From Pseudomonadota bacterium (GTDB lineage Bacteria; Desulfobacterota; Binatia; Binatales; Binataceae), in assembly GCA_021323675.1 (NCBI GenBank), contig JAJPKP010000003.1, positions 1 to 64,000 of the forward strand: a stretch of DNA of 64,000 nt, read 5' to 3'. The notes under the pieces were generated by a model. The model was not told the origin of the DNA and made no database searches. It saw only the letters and a program-made list of their open reading frames with translations. A program made the position numbers and the translations under genes. Of this stretch, positions 16,499 through 24,932 are shown piece by piece (positions within the stretch are counted from its first letter, which is position 1; the number at the start of each line of letters is the position of its first letter).

Positions 16499-18232
16499 AT
16501 GGCTCATTTTTCGGAAAACGCCCTGACCCTTCTTCACGAGCGCTATCTTCGCCGCGACGCGAGCGGCCGCACGATCGAGAGTCCGGACGGGATGCTGGAG
16601 AGAGTGGCAAAGGCAGTGGCGGCACCCGCGCGGGAGTTCGGCGAGGACGAACGGATGTGGGAGGAGCGGTTCCTGCGGCGGCTCGATGCGCTCGAATTTC
16701 TGCCGAATTCGCCTGCCTTGATGAATGCGGGGCTGCCCAACGGACAGCTCGCCGCATGTTTCGTGCTGCCGCTGCATGACAATCTTGATTCGATCTTCGG
16801 CGCGCTTGCGCTCGCGGCGCGCATCCAGCAGACGGGCGGCGGAACCGGATTCTCGTTCAGCGAATTGAGGGCCGCCGGCGAAAGGGTAGCTTCCACCGGC
16901 GGAATCAGCTCGGGGCCGCTCTCTTTCCTGGAGTTGTTCAATCACGCAACCACGGTCATTCGATCCGGAGGACGGCGCCGCGGCGCGAACATGGCCGTGC
17001 TCCGCGTCGATCATCCGGACATCCGCGAGTTTATCGGCGCGAAGCTCAAACCGGGCGCGCTCGAGAACTTCAATCTCTCCATCGGCGTCACCGATGAATT
17101 CCTCAATGCGATGGACAGCGATGCCGCATTCGCACTCAGAAGCCCGCGGACCGGAGCAGTGTCCGAAATGGCCAACGCACGCCGTCTGTTCGATGCCGCA
17201 GTCGAAGCGGCGCACGCTTGCGGAGACCCGGGACTGCTTTTTCTTGATGAGATCAATCGCGGCAATCCCACGCCGGCGCTGGGACGAATCGAGGCGACCA
17301 ATCCGTGCGGCGAGCAGCCGCTTTTACCGTACGAATCATGCACGCTGGGATCTATCAATCTCGCGGCGTTCGCTCTGGTCGATGACGTCGACTGGGATCG
17401 CCTGCGGGAAACGATTCGAGACGCGGTGGTGTTTCTCGACAACCTGATCGAGTCTTCTCACTTTCCCTGCGCGGAGATCGCGGAGGCGACCAGGCGAACG
17501 CGCAAAATCGGGCTTGGGGTCATGGGTCTGGCGGATTTATTCGCCGCGCTGGACATTCCGTACGATTCGGAAGGAGCGGTCACGCTGGGCGAACGAATCG
17601 CTTCGGTTTTGACGCGCGAGGCGCGGGCGATGTCTATCGAGCTGGGCGAGCGGCGGGGTTCGTTTCCCGCCTTTTCACAAAGCGCCTGGCCCGCTCGAAA
17701 CATCCCGTCATTGCGCAACGCCGCCGTTACCTGTGTCGCGCCCACCGGGACACTGAGCCTGCTGGCGGGGTGTTCGAGTGGAATCGAGCCGTTCTTTGCG
17801 CTGGCCACCGCGCGGCAGGCGCTGGATGGGCGCAGGTTGCTGGACTTCAATCGGGCCGCCCTCGACGCGCTGGAAGGACTCGGAACCCGCCGAGCCCGCG
17901 TTCTCGAGATCATTCGCGAGCGGGGCTCGTTGCGCGATATTCCCGACGTGCCGGACAGCCTGAAGCGGCGCTTTCCGATCGCCCTCGAGTTGAACCCGCT
18001 CGATCATCTTCGGATGCAGGCCGCGTTTCAGAAGCATGTGGATGCCGCCGTCTCGAAGACCGTGAATCTTCCAGCCGGCGCATCGAGCGACGACGTGCGG
18101 ACGGTCTTCAACGCGGCTCGAGCTTTCAAGCTGAAAGGGGTGACCGTGTACCGGTACGGCTCCAAGCCGCGCCAGGCGGTTTCACTGGTGGAAGATGAGC
18201 GCGCGCCGGATTGCCGCGAGTGCGCAGTCTGA
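16499..18232 (+). CDS. nrdJ: Adenosylcobalamin-dependent (class II) ribonucleotide reductase
   Basis: A 577-residue class II RNR reducing ribonucleotides without oxygen, using B12. Catalytic N268-x-C270-x-E272 is in ATNPCGEQPLL; other markers are LPNSPALMNAG, GGGTGFSFSELR and APTGTLSLLAGCSSGIEP. The C-terminus ends PDCRECAV, with a C-x-x-C (C572, C575) as the re-reducing pair. It is short for NrdJ (many exceed 700 residues) because it lacks long C-terminal extensions, but the core is complete. It is 47 nt downstream of prs. The pairing provides dNTPs with or without oxygen. Confidence 0.92.
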   Translation: MAHFSENALTLLHERYLRRDASGRTIESPDGMLERVAKAVAAPAREFGEDERMWEERFLRRLDALEFLPNSPALMNAGLPNGQLAACFVLPLHDNLDSIFGALALAARIQQTGGGTGFSFSELRAAGERVASTGGISSGPLSFLELFNHATTVIRSGGRRRGANMAVLRVDHPDIREFIGAKLKPGALENFNLSIGVTDEFLNAMDSDAAFALRSPRTGAVSEMANARRLFDAAVEAAHACGDPGLLFLDEINRGNPTPALGRIEATNPCGEQPLLPYESCTLGSINLAAFALVDDVDWDRLRETIRDAVVFLDNLIESSHFPCAEIAEATRRTRKIGLGVMGLADLFAALDIPYDSEGAVTLGERIASVLTREARAMSIELGERRGSFPAFSQSAWPARNIPSLRNAAVTCVAPTGTLSLLAGCSSGIEPFFALATARQALDGRRLLDFNRAALDALEGLGTRRARVLEIIRERGSLRDIPDVPDSLKRRFPIALELNPLDHLRMQAAFQKHVDAAVSKTVNLPAGASSDDVRTVFNAARAFKLKGVTVYRYGSKPRQAVSLVEDERAPDCRECAV

Positions 18233-18249
18233 ATCGGCCGCGCTACTCG

Positions 18250-18657
18250 TCATGACTTTTCGCCATTGCGCATTTCCGCCGCCAACCGCACGAAGGCAAT
18301 CAGGATGTCGGTCGAGGTGACTATTCCCACCAGTTCGTCGTTTCTGACCACCGGCAGCATTCCGATCTTGTGCCTGAGCATCAACTGCGCGGCTTCATCG
18401 AGCGGCGCCTGCGGCGCCACCATCACAACCGCGTGAGTCATGACTTCTTTGACGGGTATCTCCGCCCTTTGGCCCAGGAATGGAAGCACGTCGCGATCGC
18501 TCAGAACACCGACCAGCCTGTTCATCTGAACGACGGGAAGGGAGCGGAATCTGCCTGCCTCCATCCTGGTGTGCGCGGTGGCAAGAGTGTCCCACGGCGC
18601 AGCCGTGATCGGTCGCGGCGTCATCACATCGCTAACGATGATTCTCGCCCTGGCCAT
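18250..18657 (-). CDS. Tandem CBS-domain protein
   Basis: A 135-residue protein of two CBS repeats (VSDVMTPRP... LVGVLSDRDVLPF and VKEVMTHAVV... ELVGIVTSTDIL), a fold that binds adenine nucleotides and reports energy state. No catalytic domain is attached. It lies 24 nt downstream of the FBPase gene and is probably co-transcribed from the same -24/-12 promoter. One of four CBS proteins in the window. Confidence 0.9.
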   Translation of the reverse strand: MARARIIVSDVMTPRPITAAPWDTLATAHTRMEAGRFRSLPVVQMNRLVGVLSDRDVLPFLGQRAEIPVKEVMTHAVVMVAPQAPLDEAAQLMLRHKIGMLPVVRNDELVGIVTSTDILIAFVRLAAEMRNGEKS

Positions 18658-18681
18658 GAGTTACCATCCGCCGGAGTTGTC

Positions 18682-19821
18682 TCAGGCGGCCTTCTTTTTT
18701 CGTCCGTTTCCTTTCCGCGCCGCTTCCCGAACGACAAAGTGCTTGTCCAGCTCGCGCATCTTTTCGACTATTCCGCCGTATTCCAGTTCAGCATACGGCA
18801 GCATCGCCGGCCCGGAGAATCCCTGCATCCGAATCTCCGCGGCCTTCTGCGCGGCGTTATTGCGCACCCAATCCCAGAACGGATGGTCGAACAGATCGAC
18901 CGCCTCGGTAAATTTTCCGTCGTGTACGCAGAACCCGGCGCAACTCACCACCGGCGGCCCGTCGAAGAACGATACGCTGGAGTTGAGCTTCACCGGCATC
19001 ATCGGACCAACGTGGCTGCCGCGCATGGTCCCCGCCACGTAATGCGCCAATCGATAGGGCGAAAGGATTTCTCCGGTGGCGGGGAAACTTCCCTGCACAC
19101 GGACCAGAGCCACCGGGTCGTCTTTTCCGGTGTACTTTCCGGCAATGTTGTGAAGGCGTGACGTGGATACCACGGCCGCGATTTCGCCGGTTGCCCTGCT
19201 GTGCACCGACTCGACCACGAATCGCTCGTTGTCCCTTAGCAGGCATGCGATGTCGTAGAGCTGATCGGGCGCGCTCAACTCGATCACGCGATCGCCTTCC
19301 GTGTAACTCACGTCCATGATCGTGAATCGGTATCCCTTGGCGATCGCCGGCGAGAGCAACAACCCCGGACAATACATCGGATCGGCAAAGGCCAGATACA
19401 GCGGCAGGTTGTACGCCCCCGGATCGGTTTTGTCCGCCGCAAAAAAGACGAACGGCTCATTCGGCCGCTCCTCGAATTCAAACTCACATGACGCGGGGCC
19501 CATCCCGCGGACGTTGCCCGCGAACGCATCTTTGAGAAGGTCCTGGCCGGCGCCGTACAACCCTTGCTTCTTCGCGATCGCGGTTCCCGCCATGAAAGCG
19601 TCCCAGGCAAGTTCGTGGATTTTGGGATTGTCCACTCCATTGCGATGCGACATGAGAATCGCGATATCGTCGCCCGTGCTGCTCACGTAAGCATCGAGCA
19701 GAAGCTCCTTGCCGTGCTCATGAACGTAACTTTCGACTGTCTTCTTGAGCTGATCGCTTGGCCGCACGTGTCCGCCAATAGAACCGATATCGGCCTTGAT
19801 TACCGAAAGAGTTGTCTTCAT
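18682..19821 (-). CDS. fbp: Type V fructose-1,6-bisphosphatase/aldolase (archaeal type)
   Basis: A 379-residue protein of the bifunctional FBP aldolase/phosphatase family best known from archaea and some deep-branching bacteria. It makes fructose 6-phosphate directly from triose phosphates. Diagnostic stretches are SVIKADIGSIGGH, FAADKTDPGAYNLPLYL and GKYTGKDDPVAL, whose Y230 and K233 match the catalytic Tyr and Schiff-base Lys of the archaeal enzymes, and MRGSHVGPMMPV. ATG at 19821 has an AAGGGG Shine-Dalgarno. It is divergent from glucan phosphorylase and followed by a CBS gene. Its presence means a gluconeogenic direction, an odd companion for glycogen breakdown unless the two act at different times. 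Confidence 0.9.
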   Translation of the reverse strand: MKTTLSVIKADIGSIGGHVRPSDQLKKTVESYVHEHGKELLLDAYVSSTGDDIAILMSHRNGVDNPKIHELAWDAFMAGTAIAKKQGLYGAGQDLLKDAFAGNVRGMGPASCEFEFEERPNEPFVFFAADKTDPGAYNLPLYLAFADPMYCPGLLLSPAIAKGYRFTIMDVSYTEGDRVIELSAPDQLYDIACLLRDNERFVVESVHSRATGEIAAVVSTSRLHNIAGKYTGKDDPVALVRVQGSFPATGEILSPYRLAHYVAGTMRGSHVGPMMPVKLNSSVSFFDGPPVVSCAGFCVHDGKFTEAVDLFDHPFWDWVRNNAAQKAAEIRMQGFSGPAMLPYAELEYGGIVEKMRELDKHFVVREAARKGNGRKKKAA

Positions 19822-19876
19822 ACGGCGTTTACCCCTTGCGCCCCGAGTCGCCATCCAGGGCGATCATCGAAACATC

Positions 19877-19892
19877 AGCATCAGGTGTGCCA
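19877..19892 (-). promoter_or_regulatory. Sigma-54 promoter for the FBPase-CBS operon
   Basis: Minus strand reads TGGCAC-ACCTG-ATGCT: full -24 consensus, TGCT -12 and correct 10-bp spacing. The predicted start near 19866 gives a 45-nt leader. Confidence 0.72.
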
Positions 19893-19963
19893 TCCAAAGA
19901 AGCCGCGATCGTCGGAGCCCGCGCCTGAATAGCGTCTCGGCCCAAGCTCGTTTTGTGATTGGT

Positions 19964-20027
19964 GGTGCGGGAGGAGACATCGTCCAATCCGTGAAATGTC
20001 TCTGTTTAGCCCATCGGTGCCCGCACC
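19964..20027. repeat. Nested inverted repeats between divergent FBPase and glgP promoters
   Basis: Outer arms GGTGCGGG (19964-19971) and CCCGCACC (20020-20027) are perfect complements. Inner arms GAGACAT (19974-19980) and ATGTCTC (19996-20002) are perfect with a 15-bp spacer. The inner repeat is centred near 19988, about 80 bp from the glgP start and about 122 bp from the FBPase start predicted from the -24/-12 elements, the normal range for a sigma-54 enhancer. It is a candidate shared activator site. Confidence 0.55.
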
Positions 20028-20041
20028 CTTTCGGCGCAGAT

Positions 20042-20057
20042 TGGCACGCTCGATGCT
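20042..20057 (+). promoter_or_regulatory. Sigma-54 promoter for glgP-BON-USP operon
   Basis: TGGCAC-GCTCG-ATGCT, preceded by T: full -24 consensus, TGCT -12 and exact spacing. The predicted start near 20068 is 29 nt before the glgP ATG. Confidence 0.75.
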
Positions 20058-20096
20058 GCGTCAACGCCGCGGAGTTATGGCCTCTGTCTGCTTTCA

Positions 20097-22610
20097 ATGA
20101 GCCCTTATCATTACCGACTACGTCCCCTTCCCGATGCCTTGGAGGGTCTGGCCACTCTGGCTCTCGACATGCGTTGGAGCTGGAACCATAGCGCCGACAA
20201 GCTTTGGGAGAGCGTCGATCCGGAGATGTGGCGCGCCACTCAAAATCCCTGGCTTATCATCGGCAGCGTCTCAGAGACGCGGCTTGCGATGCTCGCGCGG
20301 AGCCGCGAGTTCGTGGCGGAGCTGGAAGAGCAACTGGCCGCCCGAGAACGCTACCTCGCGGAGCAGACCTGGTTCGCGAAGACCTGCAAGGATTCAATCG
20401 GAAAAATCGCCTACTTCAGCATGGAGTTCGGCCTGAGCGAGGCGCTCCCAATTTATTCGGGTGGTCTCGGAATTCTCGCCGGCGACTTTCTAAAGACTGC
20501 CAGCGACCTCGGGGTGCCGGTTGTTGGGATCGGATTGCTCTACGACCGGGGCTACTTTCGACAGATGCTGAGCGCCGAGGGTGAACAACTGGCCTGTTAT
20601 CCCTACAATCGAACGCATCTGATGCCGATCTTGCCGGTCCGCGACGAAGAGGACCGATGGGTTCGAGTCGATATCGACCTTCCCGGACGTCCCCTGCACT
20701 TGCTCGCGTGGGCGGTGCAGGTGGGACGCGTTACGCTCTACCTGCTCGACAGCAATGATCCGCTGAACTCGCCGGCGGACAGGGGAATCACGGCGGAACT
20801 TTATGGGGGCAATCCGGAACTTCGCCTGCAGCAGGAAATCGCGCTGGGGGTCGGCGGATGGCGGCTGCTGGAGAAGCTGAAAATCGATTGCAGGGTTTGT
20901 CATCTGAATGAGGGGCATGCCGCGTTCGCCGCGCTGGAGCGAATCCGCAGTTTTATGCGGCGCGCCGGGGTCGATTTCGAGACGGCGCTGCATTGCACCC
21001 GCCCCGGAAACATCTTCACAACCCACACGCCTGTCAGTGCCGCATTCGACCAATTCCCCGACGAACTCCTGCGCCGTTACGGCAGCCGCTATGCAGAGTC
21101 CGTCGGCGTGGACGGCGAGGAACTGCTCGCGCTCGGCCGCGCGAATCATCTCGACAAGAATGAATCCTTCAATATGGCTTATCTCGCCCTCCGATGTTCC
21201 GGCAGCATAAATGGCGTCAGCCGGCTGCATGGCGAGGTCGGGCAGCGACTGTTCCAGCCTCTTTTCCCGCGATGGCCGCAAAACGAGATCCCGATCGGAC
21301 ACGTAACCAATGGCGTCCACGTGCCAACCTGGGACTCTGCCGCCGCCGACAAGGTGTGGACCGAAAGCTGCGGCAAGGGGAGATGGATTGGAGAGCTCGA
21401 GGCGCTCGAGCAGAAGCTGAACCTCACCGCCGACGAAGTCCTCTGGACGATGCGGGCCAAAGGGCGCGCCGCGCTGGTTGCTCACGTGCGCGAGCGCGCC
21501 GCCCGCCAGCGAGCAATAAGCGGCCGCAGCACCAGTGGCGCACACGTTTCGCTGCTGGATGAAAACGTGCTGACGATCGGCTTCGCGCGCAGGTTTACCG
21601 CCTACAAGCGCCCCCTCCTGCTCCTGCACGACCGTCAGCGGCTGACCCGCCTGCTTACCGACCCGAGGCGGCCGGTTCAGCTAATCGTGGCCGGCAAAGC
21701 CCATCCCCAGGATATCGAGGGCGTCCGCATGGTCCGCGAGTGGGCCGAGTATGTGCGCCAGCCAGGCCTCGCCGGACGAGCCGTATTCCTTGAAGACTAT
21801 GACATCACGATGGCGGCTGAACTCGTTCAAGGTGTTGACCTGTGGATCAGCACTCCGCGCCGCCCGTGGGAAGCGTGCGGTACCAGCGGAATGAAGCTCC
21901 TGGTAAACGGCGGACTGAATCTCTCCGAACTGGATGGATGGTGGGCGGAAGCCTACTCGCCGGACGTGGGATGGGCGCTTGGAGACGGCAAAGAGCATAC
22001 CGAACCGGAATGGGACGATATCGAAGCGCAGTCCCTGTATGCCCTGCTCGAGAATGAAGTCGTCCCGGCCTTTTATACTCGCGACGCCCGCGGTCTCCCG
22101 CTCAAATGGGTCGCGATGATGCGAGCGAGCATGGCGCGGCTCACCGGTCGCTTTTCAAGCAATCGGATGGTCCGTGAGTACACCGAGGGTTATTACATCC
22201 CCGCCGCCGCGATGCTCGAACGCCGCTCGGCGTCGAACGGTGGGGGCGGCGCCGCCATCAAGCAATGGCTTCACGAGTTGACCGAAAAATGGAGCACTCT
22301 TCACTTTGGGGATTTGAATGTAAGCGAATCCGGCTCGAATCTGCTGTTCAGCGTCCAGGTCTATCTCGGCGAAATCAGGCCCGACGATGTGCGCATTCAG
22401 CTTTGGGCCGAGCCCGCCGGCAACGAGCGCGACAACGTAGTGATAACGATGGATCGCGGGCAAGCGCTGGCGGGCGCGGTGAACGGGTTCATCTACCACG
22501 CGACGATCGCCCGCGATCGGCCCGCGACCGATTACACGCCGCGGATAATCGCGAACATGCCCGGAGTGAACGTCCCCCTCGAAGCGCCTCACATTCTTTG
22601 GTTCCGATGA
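20097..22610 (+). CDS. glgP: Alpha-glucan (glycogen) phosphorylase
   Basis: An 837-residue GT35 phosphorylase releasing glucose 1-phosphate from storage glucan. It begins with the DUF3417 module (TLALDMRWSWNHSADKLWE), and the core has IAYFSMEFGLSEALPIYSGG, the ITHVTNGVH-like GHVTNGVHVPTW and the PLP lysine K600 in CGTSGMKLLVNGG. It belongs to the maltodextrin/glycogen type common in bacteria without the animal allosteric N-terminus. The Shine-Dalgarno is weak. It is first of an operon with a BON protein (21 nt) and a USP-CBS protein. A good -24/-12 element lies upstream, so mobilisation of reserves is probably sigma-54 dependent. Confidence 0.93.
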   Translation: MSPYHYRLRPLPDALEGLATLALDMRWSWNHSADKLWESVDPEMWRATQNPWLIIGSVSETRLAMLARSREFVAELEEQLAARERYLAEQTWFAKTCKDSIGKIAYFSMEFGLSEALPIYSGGLGILAGDFLKTASDLGVPVVGIGLLYDRGYFRQMLSAEGEQLACYPYNRTHLMPILPVRDEEDRWVRVDIDLPGRPLHLLAWAVQVGRVTLYLLDSNDPLNSPADRGITAELYGGNPELRLQQEIALGVGGWRLLEKLKIDCRVCHLNEGHAAFAALERIRSFMRRAGVDFETALHCTRPGNIFTTHTPVSAAFDQFPDELLRRYGSRYAESVGVDGEELLALGRANHLDKNESFNMAYLALRCSGSINGVSRLHGEVGQRLFQPLFPRWPQNEIPIGHVTNGVHVPTWDSAAADKVWTESCGKGRWIGELEALEQKLNLTADEVLWTMRAKGRAALVAHVRERAARQRAISGRSTSGAHVSLLDENVLTIGFARRFTAYKRPLLLLHDRQRLTRLLTDPRRPVQLIVAGKAHPQDIEGVRMVREWAEYVRQPGLAGRAVFLEDYDITMAAELVQGVDLWISTPRRPWEACGTSGMKLLVNGGLNLSELDGWWAEAYSPDVGWALGDGKEHTEPEWDDIEAQSLYALLENEVVPAFYTRDARGLPLKWVAMMRASMARLTGRFSSNRMVREYTEGYYIPAAAMLERRSASNGGGGAAIKQWLHELTEKWSTLHFGDLNVSESGSNLLFSVQVYLGEIRPDDVRIQLWAEPAGNERDNVVITMDRGQALAGAVNGFIYHATIARDRPATDYTPRIIANMPGVNVPLEAPHILWFR

Positions 22611-22631
22611 AACAAGGCCGCGGAGGAAGAA

Positions 22632-23357
22632 ATGGCTGACGCGACAGTCATCAAGAGAGTCAAGGCCGCCCTGGCCGAAGATCCGCGGATCAAGCTGCAC
22701 TCTCATCCGATCCTTGTCGATCTCGATGCGGACGGAGCCCTCGTGCTGGAGGGCGAGGTTCCAACCATCGCGGCCAAGAAATTGGCGTTGAGCCACGCGG
22801 CTCGCGTCTCGGGTGCGGTCGGCATAGTCGACCGGCTTCGGGTCGAACCTTCGCGGCGAATGAGCGAAGGAGAAATTCGCGAACACGTTCGCGATGCTTT
22901 GCTCGAAGAACCGGCGCTGGATCGATGCGCTATCCGGATCGACGACCGCGGATCTCAACTCGTGTGCCGGGCCGCGCCTCCGGGATCGAATTGCGGAATT
23001 GATATTCGAGTCGAGGACGGGGTGGTAACTCTGGACGGGCAGGTCGACAGTCTCTCCCTCAAGCGACTGGCGGGGGCGCTTGCGTGGTGGGTGCCCGGAA
23101 CCCGTGACGTTATCAACGGCCTCGAAGTCTCGCCCGAGGAGCAGGACAGCGACGATGAAATTGCCGAAGCCGTGAAGCTGGTGCTGGAAAGAGATCCGCT
23201 CGTTAATGGGGATCGCATCCGGGTTCGTTCTCGCGACGGAGTCGTCACGCTCGAAGGGATGGTGGCAAACGAGAAGGAGAGCGAAATGGCCGAAACGGAT
23301 GCCTGGTGCCTGGTCGGGGTCGAGCGCGTGGAGAATCGGCTGGAAACCTCGCGCTGA
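22632..23357 (+). CDS. Triple BON-domain protein
   Basis: A 241-residue protein built of three BON repeats (about 5-75, 78-160, 170-240), each ending in a G-x-V-x-x-x-x-x-A/V motif, as in VVTLDGQVDSLSLKRLA and VVTLEGMVANEKESEMAE. BON domains often bind phospholipid or cell-envelope surfaces; this one has no signal peptide, so a cytoplasmic role is likely. The second repeat is the most divergent. It sits between glgP and USP-CBS in the same operon. Confidence 0.82.
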   Translation: MADATVIKRVKAALAEDPRIKLHSHPILVDLDADGALVLEGEVPTIAAKKLALSHAARVSGAVGIVDRLRVEPSRRMSEGEIREHVRDALLEEPALDRCAIRIDDRGSQLVCRAAPPGSNCGIDIRVEDGVVTLDGQVDSLSLKRLAGALAWWVPGTRDVINGLEVSPEEQDSDDEIAEAVKLVLERDPLVNGDRIRVRSRDGVVTLEGMVANEKESEMAETDAWCLVGVERVENRLETSR

Positions 23358-23397
23358 CGAATTGCGAAGCCTGGGTCCCGAACAAGGAGGTTATGCA

Positions 23398-24246
23398 ATG
23401 GCGTCTCGCACTATCCTGAATGCGGTCGATTTCGACGAAAACTCCCTGGCGACCCTTCGCACCTCAGCCAACCTCGCGGCGCAAACCGGCGCCACAGTAA
23501 AGGTCATGCACGTGCTTCAACCCCTGTCTCCCACGCGGACGAGCAGAGAACTCGAAGAAAACCTCTCTCGCGAGCAAATCCTCAGGGAAAGACTGGCTTC
23601 AATCTGTAAAGAGCGGATGGCGGGAACCAGCCACGAGGTGCTCACCCGCATCGGCGATCCGGCGATTTGCATCACCCGCGCCGCGGAAGAGCTCAGAGCC
23701 GATTTCATCGTAATTGCGACTCATTCCAGCCGCTCGATGCCGCGAGCGTTCGCCGGCAGCGTCGCTGAGCGGGTAATACGGGAATCCTGCTGTCCGGTCA
23801 TCACCGTGAGACCGACATCCAGCGGCGATCCGGATTCGGTCGGAGTCCATATGACGGCGGCACCGGTCACGATCCCGATTGACGCCACCGTGGCGCGCGT
23901 GACCAGGCTCATCGCTGAACAACACGTGCGATGGTTTCCGGTCGTCGAAGGCGCGAAGGTCGCGGGAATCATCACCGATCGCGATATCGGGGCATCCGAG
24001 GCGACTGCGGATACTCCGGTCGCCGCTTTGATGTCGCGCGATGTAGTGTCGGTGTCGCCGACCACCTCGCTTCAGGAAGCCGCGCGGCGCCTGGTTGAAT
24101 GCGAGATGGAGGGGCTTCCGGTAATCGAGGGTTCCAGGCTCGCCGGCATCATCACCCGCTCCGACATCCTCAGGGTGTTTTCGGAAATTGCGCCTCCGCG
24201 TCCGCGGTCAACGCGAATGCGGTCAAAGAAAACAGGGGTGGTCTGA
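23398..24246 (+). CDS. Universal stress protein fused to CBS pair
   Basis: A 282-residue fusion: residues 1-140 are a USP (SRTILNAVDFDENSLATL opening; ATP-loop region ATHSSRSMPRAFAGSVAERV, with the glycine pattern partly lost), and residues 148-275 are two CBS repeats (VAGIITDRDIGA and LAGIITRSDILRVF). Both halves bind adenine nucleotides, so this is an energy-state sensor or binding protein. ATG at 23398 follows AAGGAGG. It is last in the glgP operon and ends at a strong hairpin shared with the convergent hsp20 gene. Confidence 0.9.
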   Translation: MASRTILNAVDFDENSLATLRTSANLAAQTGATVKVMHVLQPLSPTRTSRELEENLSREQILRERLASICKERMAGTSHEVLTRIGDPAICITRAAEELRADFIVIATHSSRSMPRAFAGSVAERVIRESCCPVITVRPTSSGDPDSVGVHMTAAPVTIPIDATVARVTRLIAEQHVRWFPVVEGAKVAGIITDRDIGASEATADTPVAALMSRDVVSVSPTTSLQEAARRLVECEMEGLPVIEGSRLAGIITRSDILRVFSEIAPPRPRSTRMRSKKTGVV

Positions 24247-24272
24247 CGGCTGGCAGGTCCAGCCGCCAGACC
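24240..24272. terminator. Bidirectional hairpin between USP-CBS and hsp20
   Basis: GGTCTG (24240-24245) pairs with CAGACC (24267-24272), and CGGCTGG (24247-24253) with CCAGCCG (24259-24265), around a five-base CAGGT loop. This gives 13 pairs with one A-C mismatch between convergent genes. No T-run follows on either strand. Confidence 0.65.
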
Positions 24273-24306
24273 GCTTATGCGAAACTGAAGTTCGAGATGA
24301 AGCGGG

Positions 24307-24810
24307 TCAGGCCGCGTGCGGCTTTTTCGAGGCGTTCTCTTTGGGCCCCTCGACCTGGATCTTTATCTCCTTGGGCGTCGCCTCTTTTGGCATCGGCGCC
24401 GTAAGCTGCAGCACGCCGTCCTGGTAAGTGGCCTTCAGATCGTCCGCCTTGATCCCTTCGGGAAGCTCGATGGATCGCTCGAAAGATCCGTAGCGAATTT
24501 CGCGGCGGAAGAAATCAATCTTCTTCGTCTCGCGCTTTTCCTCTCGCGAGCCCTTGATGGTGAGCATATTCCCGACGACCTTGATATCGACGTCTTTGGG
24601 TTCGATGCCGGGCAGGTCGGTGCGCACGATGAACTTGTCGCCCTCGACGCAGGACTCGATCGCCGGGCGCATCGCGCTCTCAGCAAACATGCGATCGAAC
24701 GGCACGCGCGGCAACCAGTCCCGATCGAAACCGAACCGTTCCAGCAGGTCGTCGAATTCGCTGCGAAAACGATCCATCTCCCTTGGTCTCCATCGTTCCA
24801 GCAGTCCCAT
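24307..24810 (-). CDS. Small heat-shock protein Hsp20
   Basis: A 167-residue alpha-crystallin-type holdase. The crystallin domain spans about 50-145: DKFIVRTDLPGIEPKDVDIK opens it, and the G-V-L signature (QDGVLQLTAPMP) closes it. The N-terminus (ERWRPREMDRFRSEFDDLLERFG) is a typical short amphipathic arm; the C-terminus is Lys-rich. ATG at 24810 follows AGGAGG. Upstream TTGCA can be read either as a -12 element or as part of a -35, see the promoter entry. Confidence 0.93.
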   Translation of the reverse strand: MGLLERWRPREMDRFRSEFDDLLERFGFDRDWLPRVPFDRMFAESAMRPAIESCVEGDKFIVRTDLPGIEPKDVDIKVVGNMLTIKGSREEKRETKKIDFFRREIRYGSFERSIELPEGIKADDLKATYQDGVLQLTAPMPKEATPKEIKIQVEGPKENASKKPHAA

Positions 24811-24864
24811 ATTCTCTGCCTCCTGTTGGCGCTTATTTATTTTAACGGACTCTCCGCGGCTGGC

Positions 24865-24880
24865 TGCAAGACAAGCACCG
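24865..24880 (-). promoter_or_regulatory. Candidate sigma-54 promoter for hsp20
   Basis: Minus strand reads CGGTGC-TTGTC-TTGCA: perfect -12, half-matching -24, correct spacing; leader about 44 nt. The same TTGCA(G) could instead be a sigma-70 -35 with TTAAAA 18 bp downstream (fwd 24840-24845), so the assignment is ambiguous. Confidence 0.4.
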
Positions 24881-24932
24881 CGCGATGAACGTCATCGTGC
24901 CGCGGCGTTTTCGAACCTGTTACGAATGCGGT

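Noticed and set aside
24839-24869. Sigma-70 promoter for hsp20 (TTGCAG, 18 bp, TTAAAA, minus strand)
   Set aside because: Not excluded, but the same TTGCA is a perfect -12 with correct -24 spacing, and neighbouring stress genes have -24/-12 elements, so the sigma-54 reading was listed instead.
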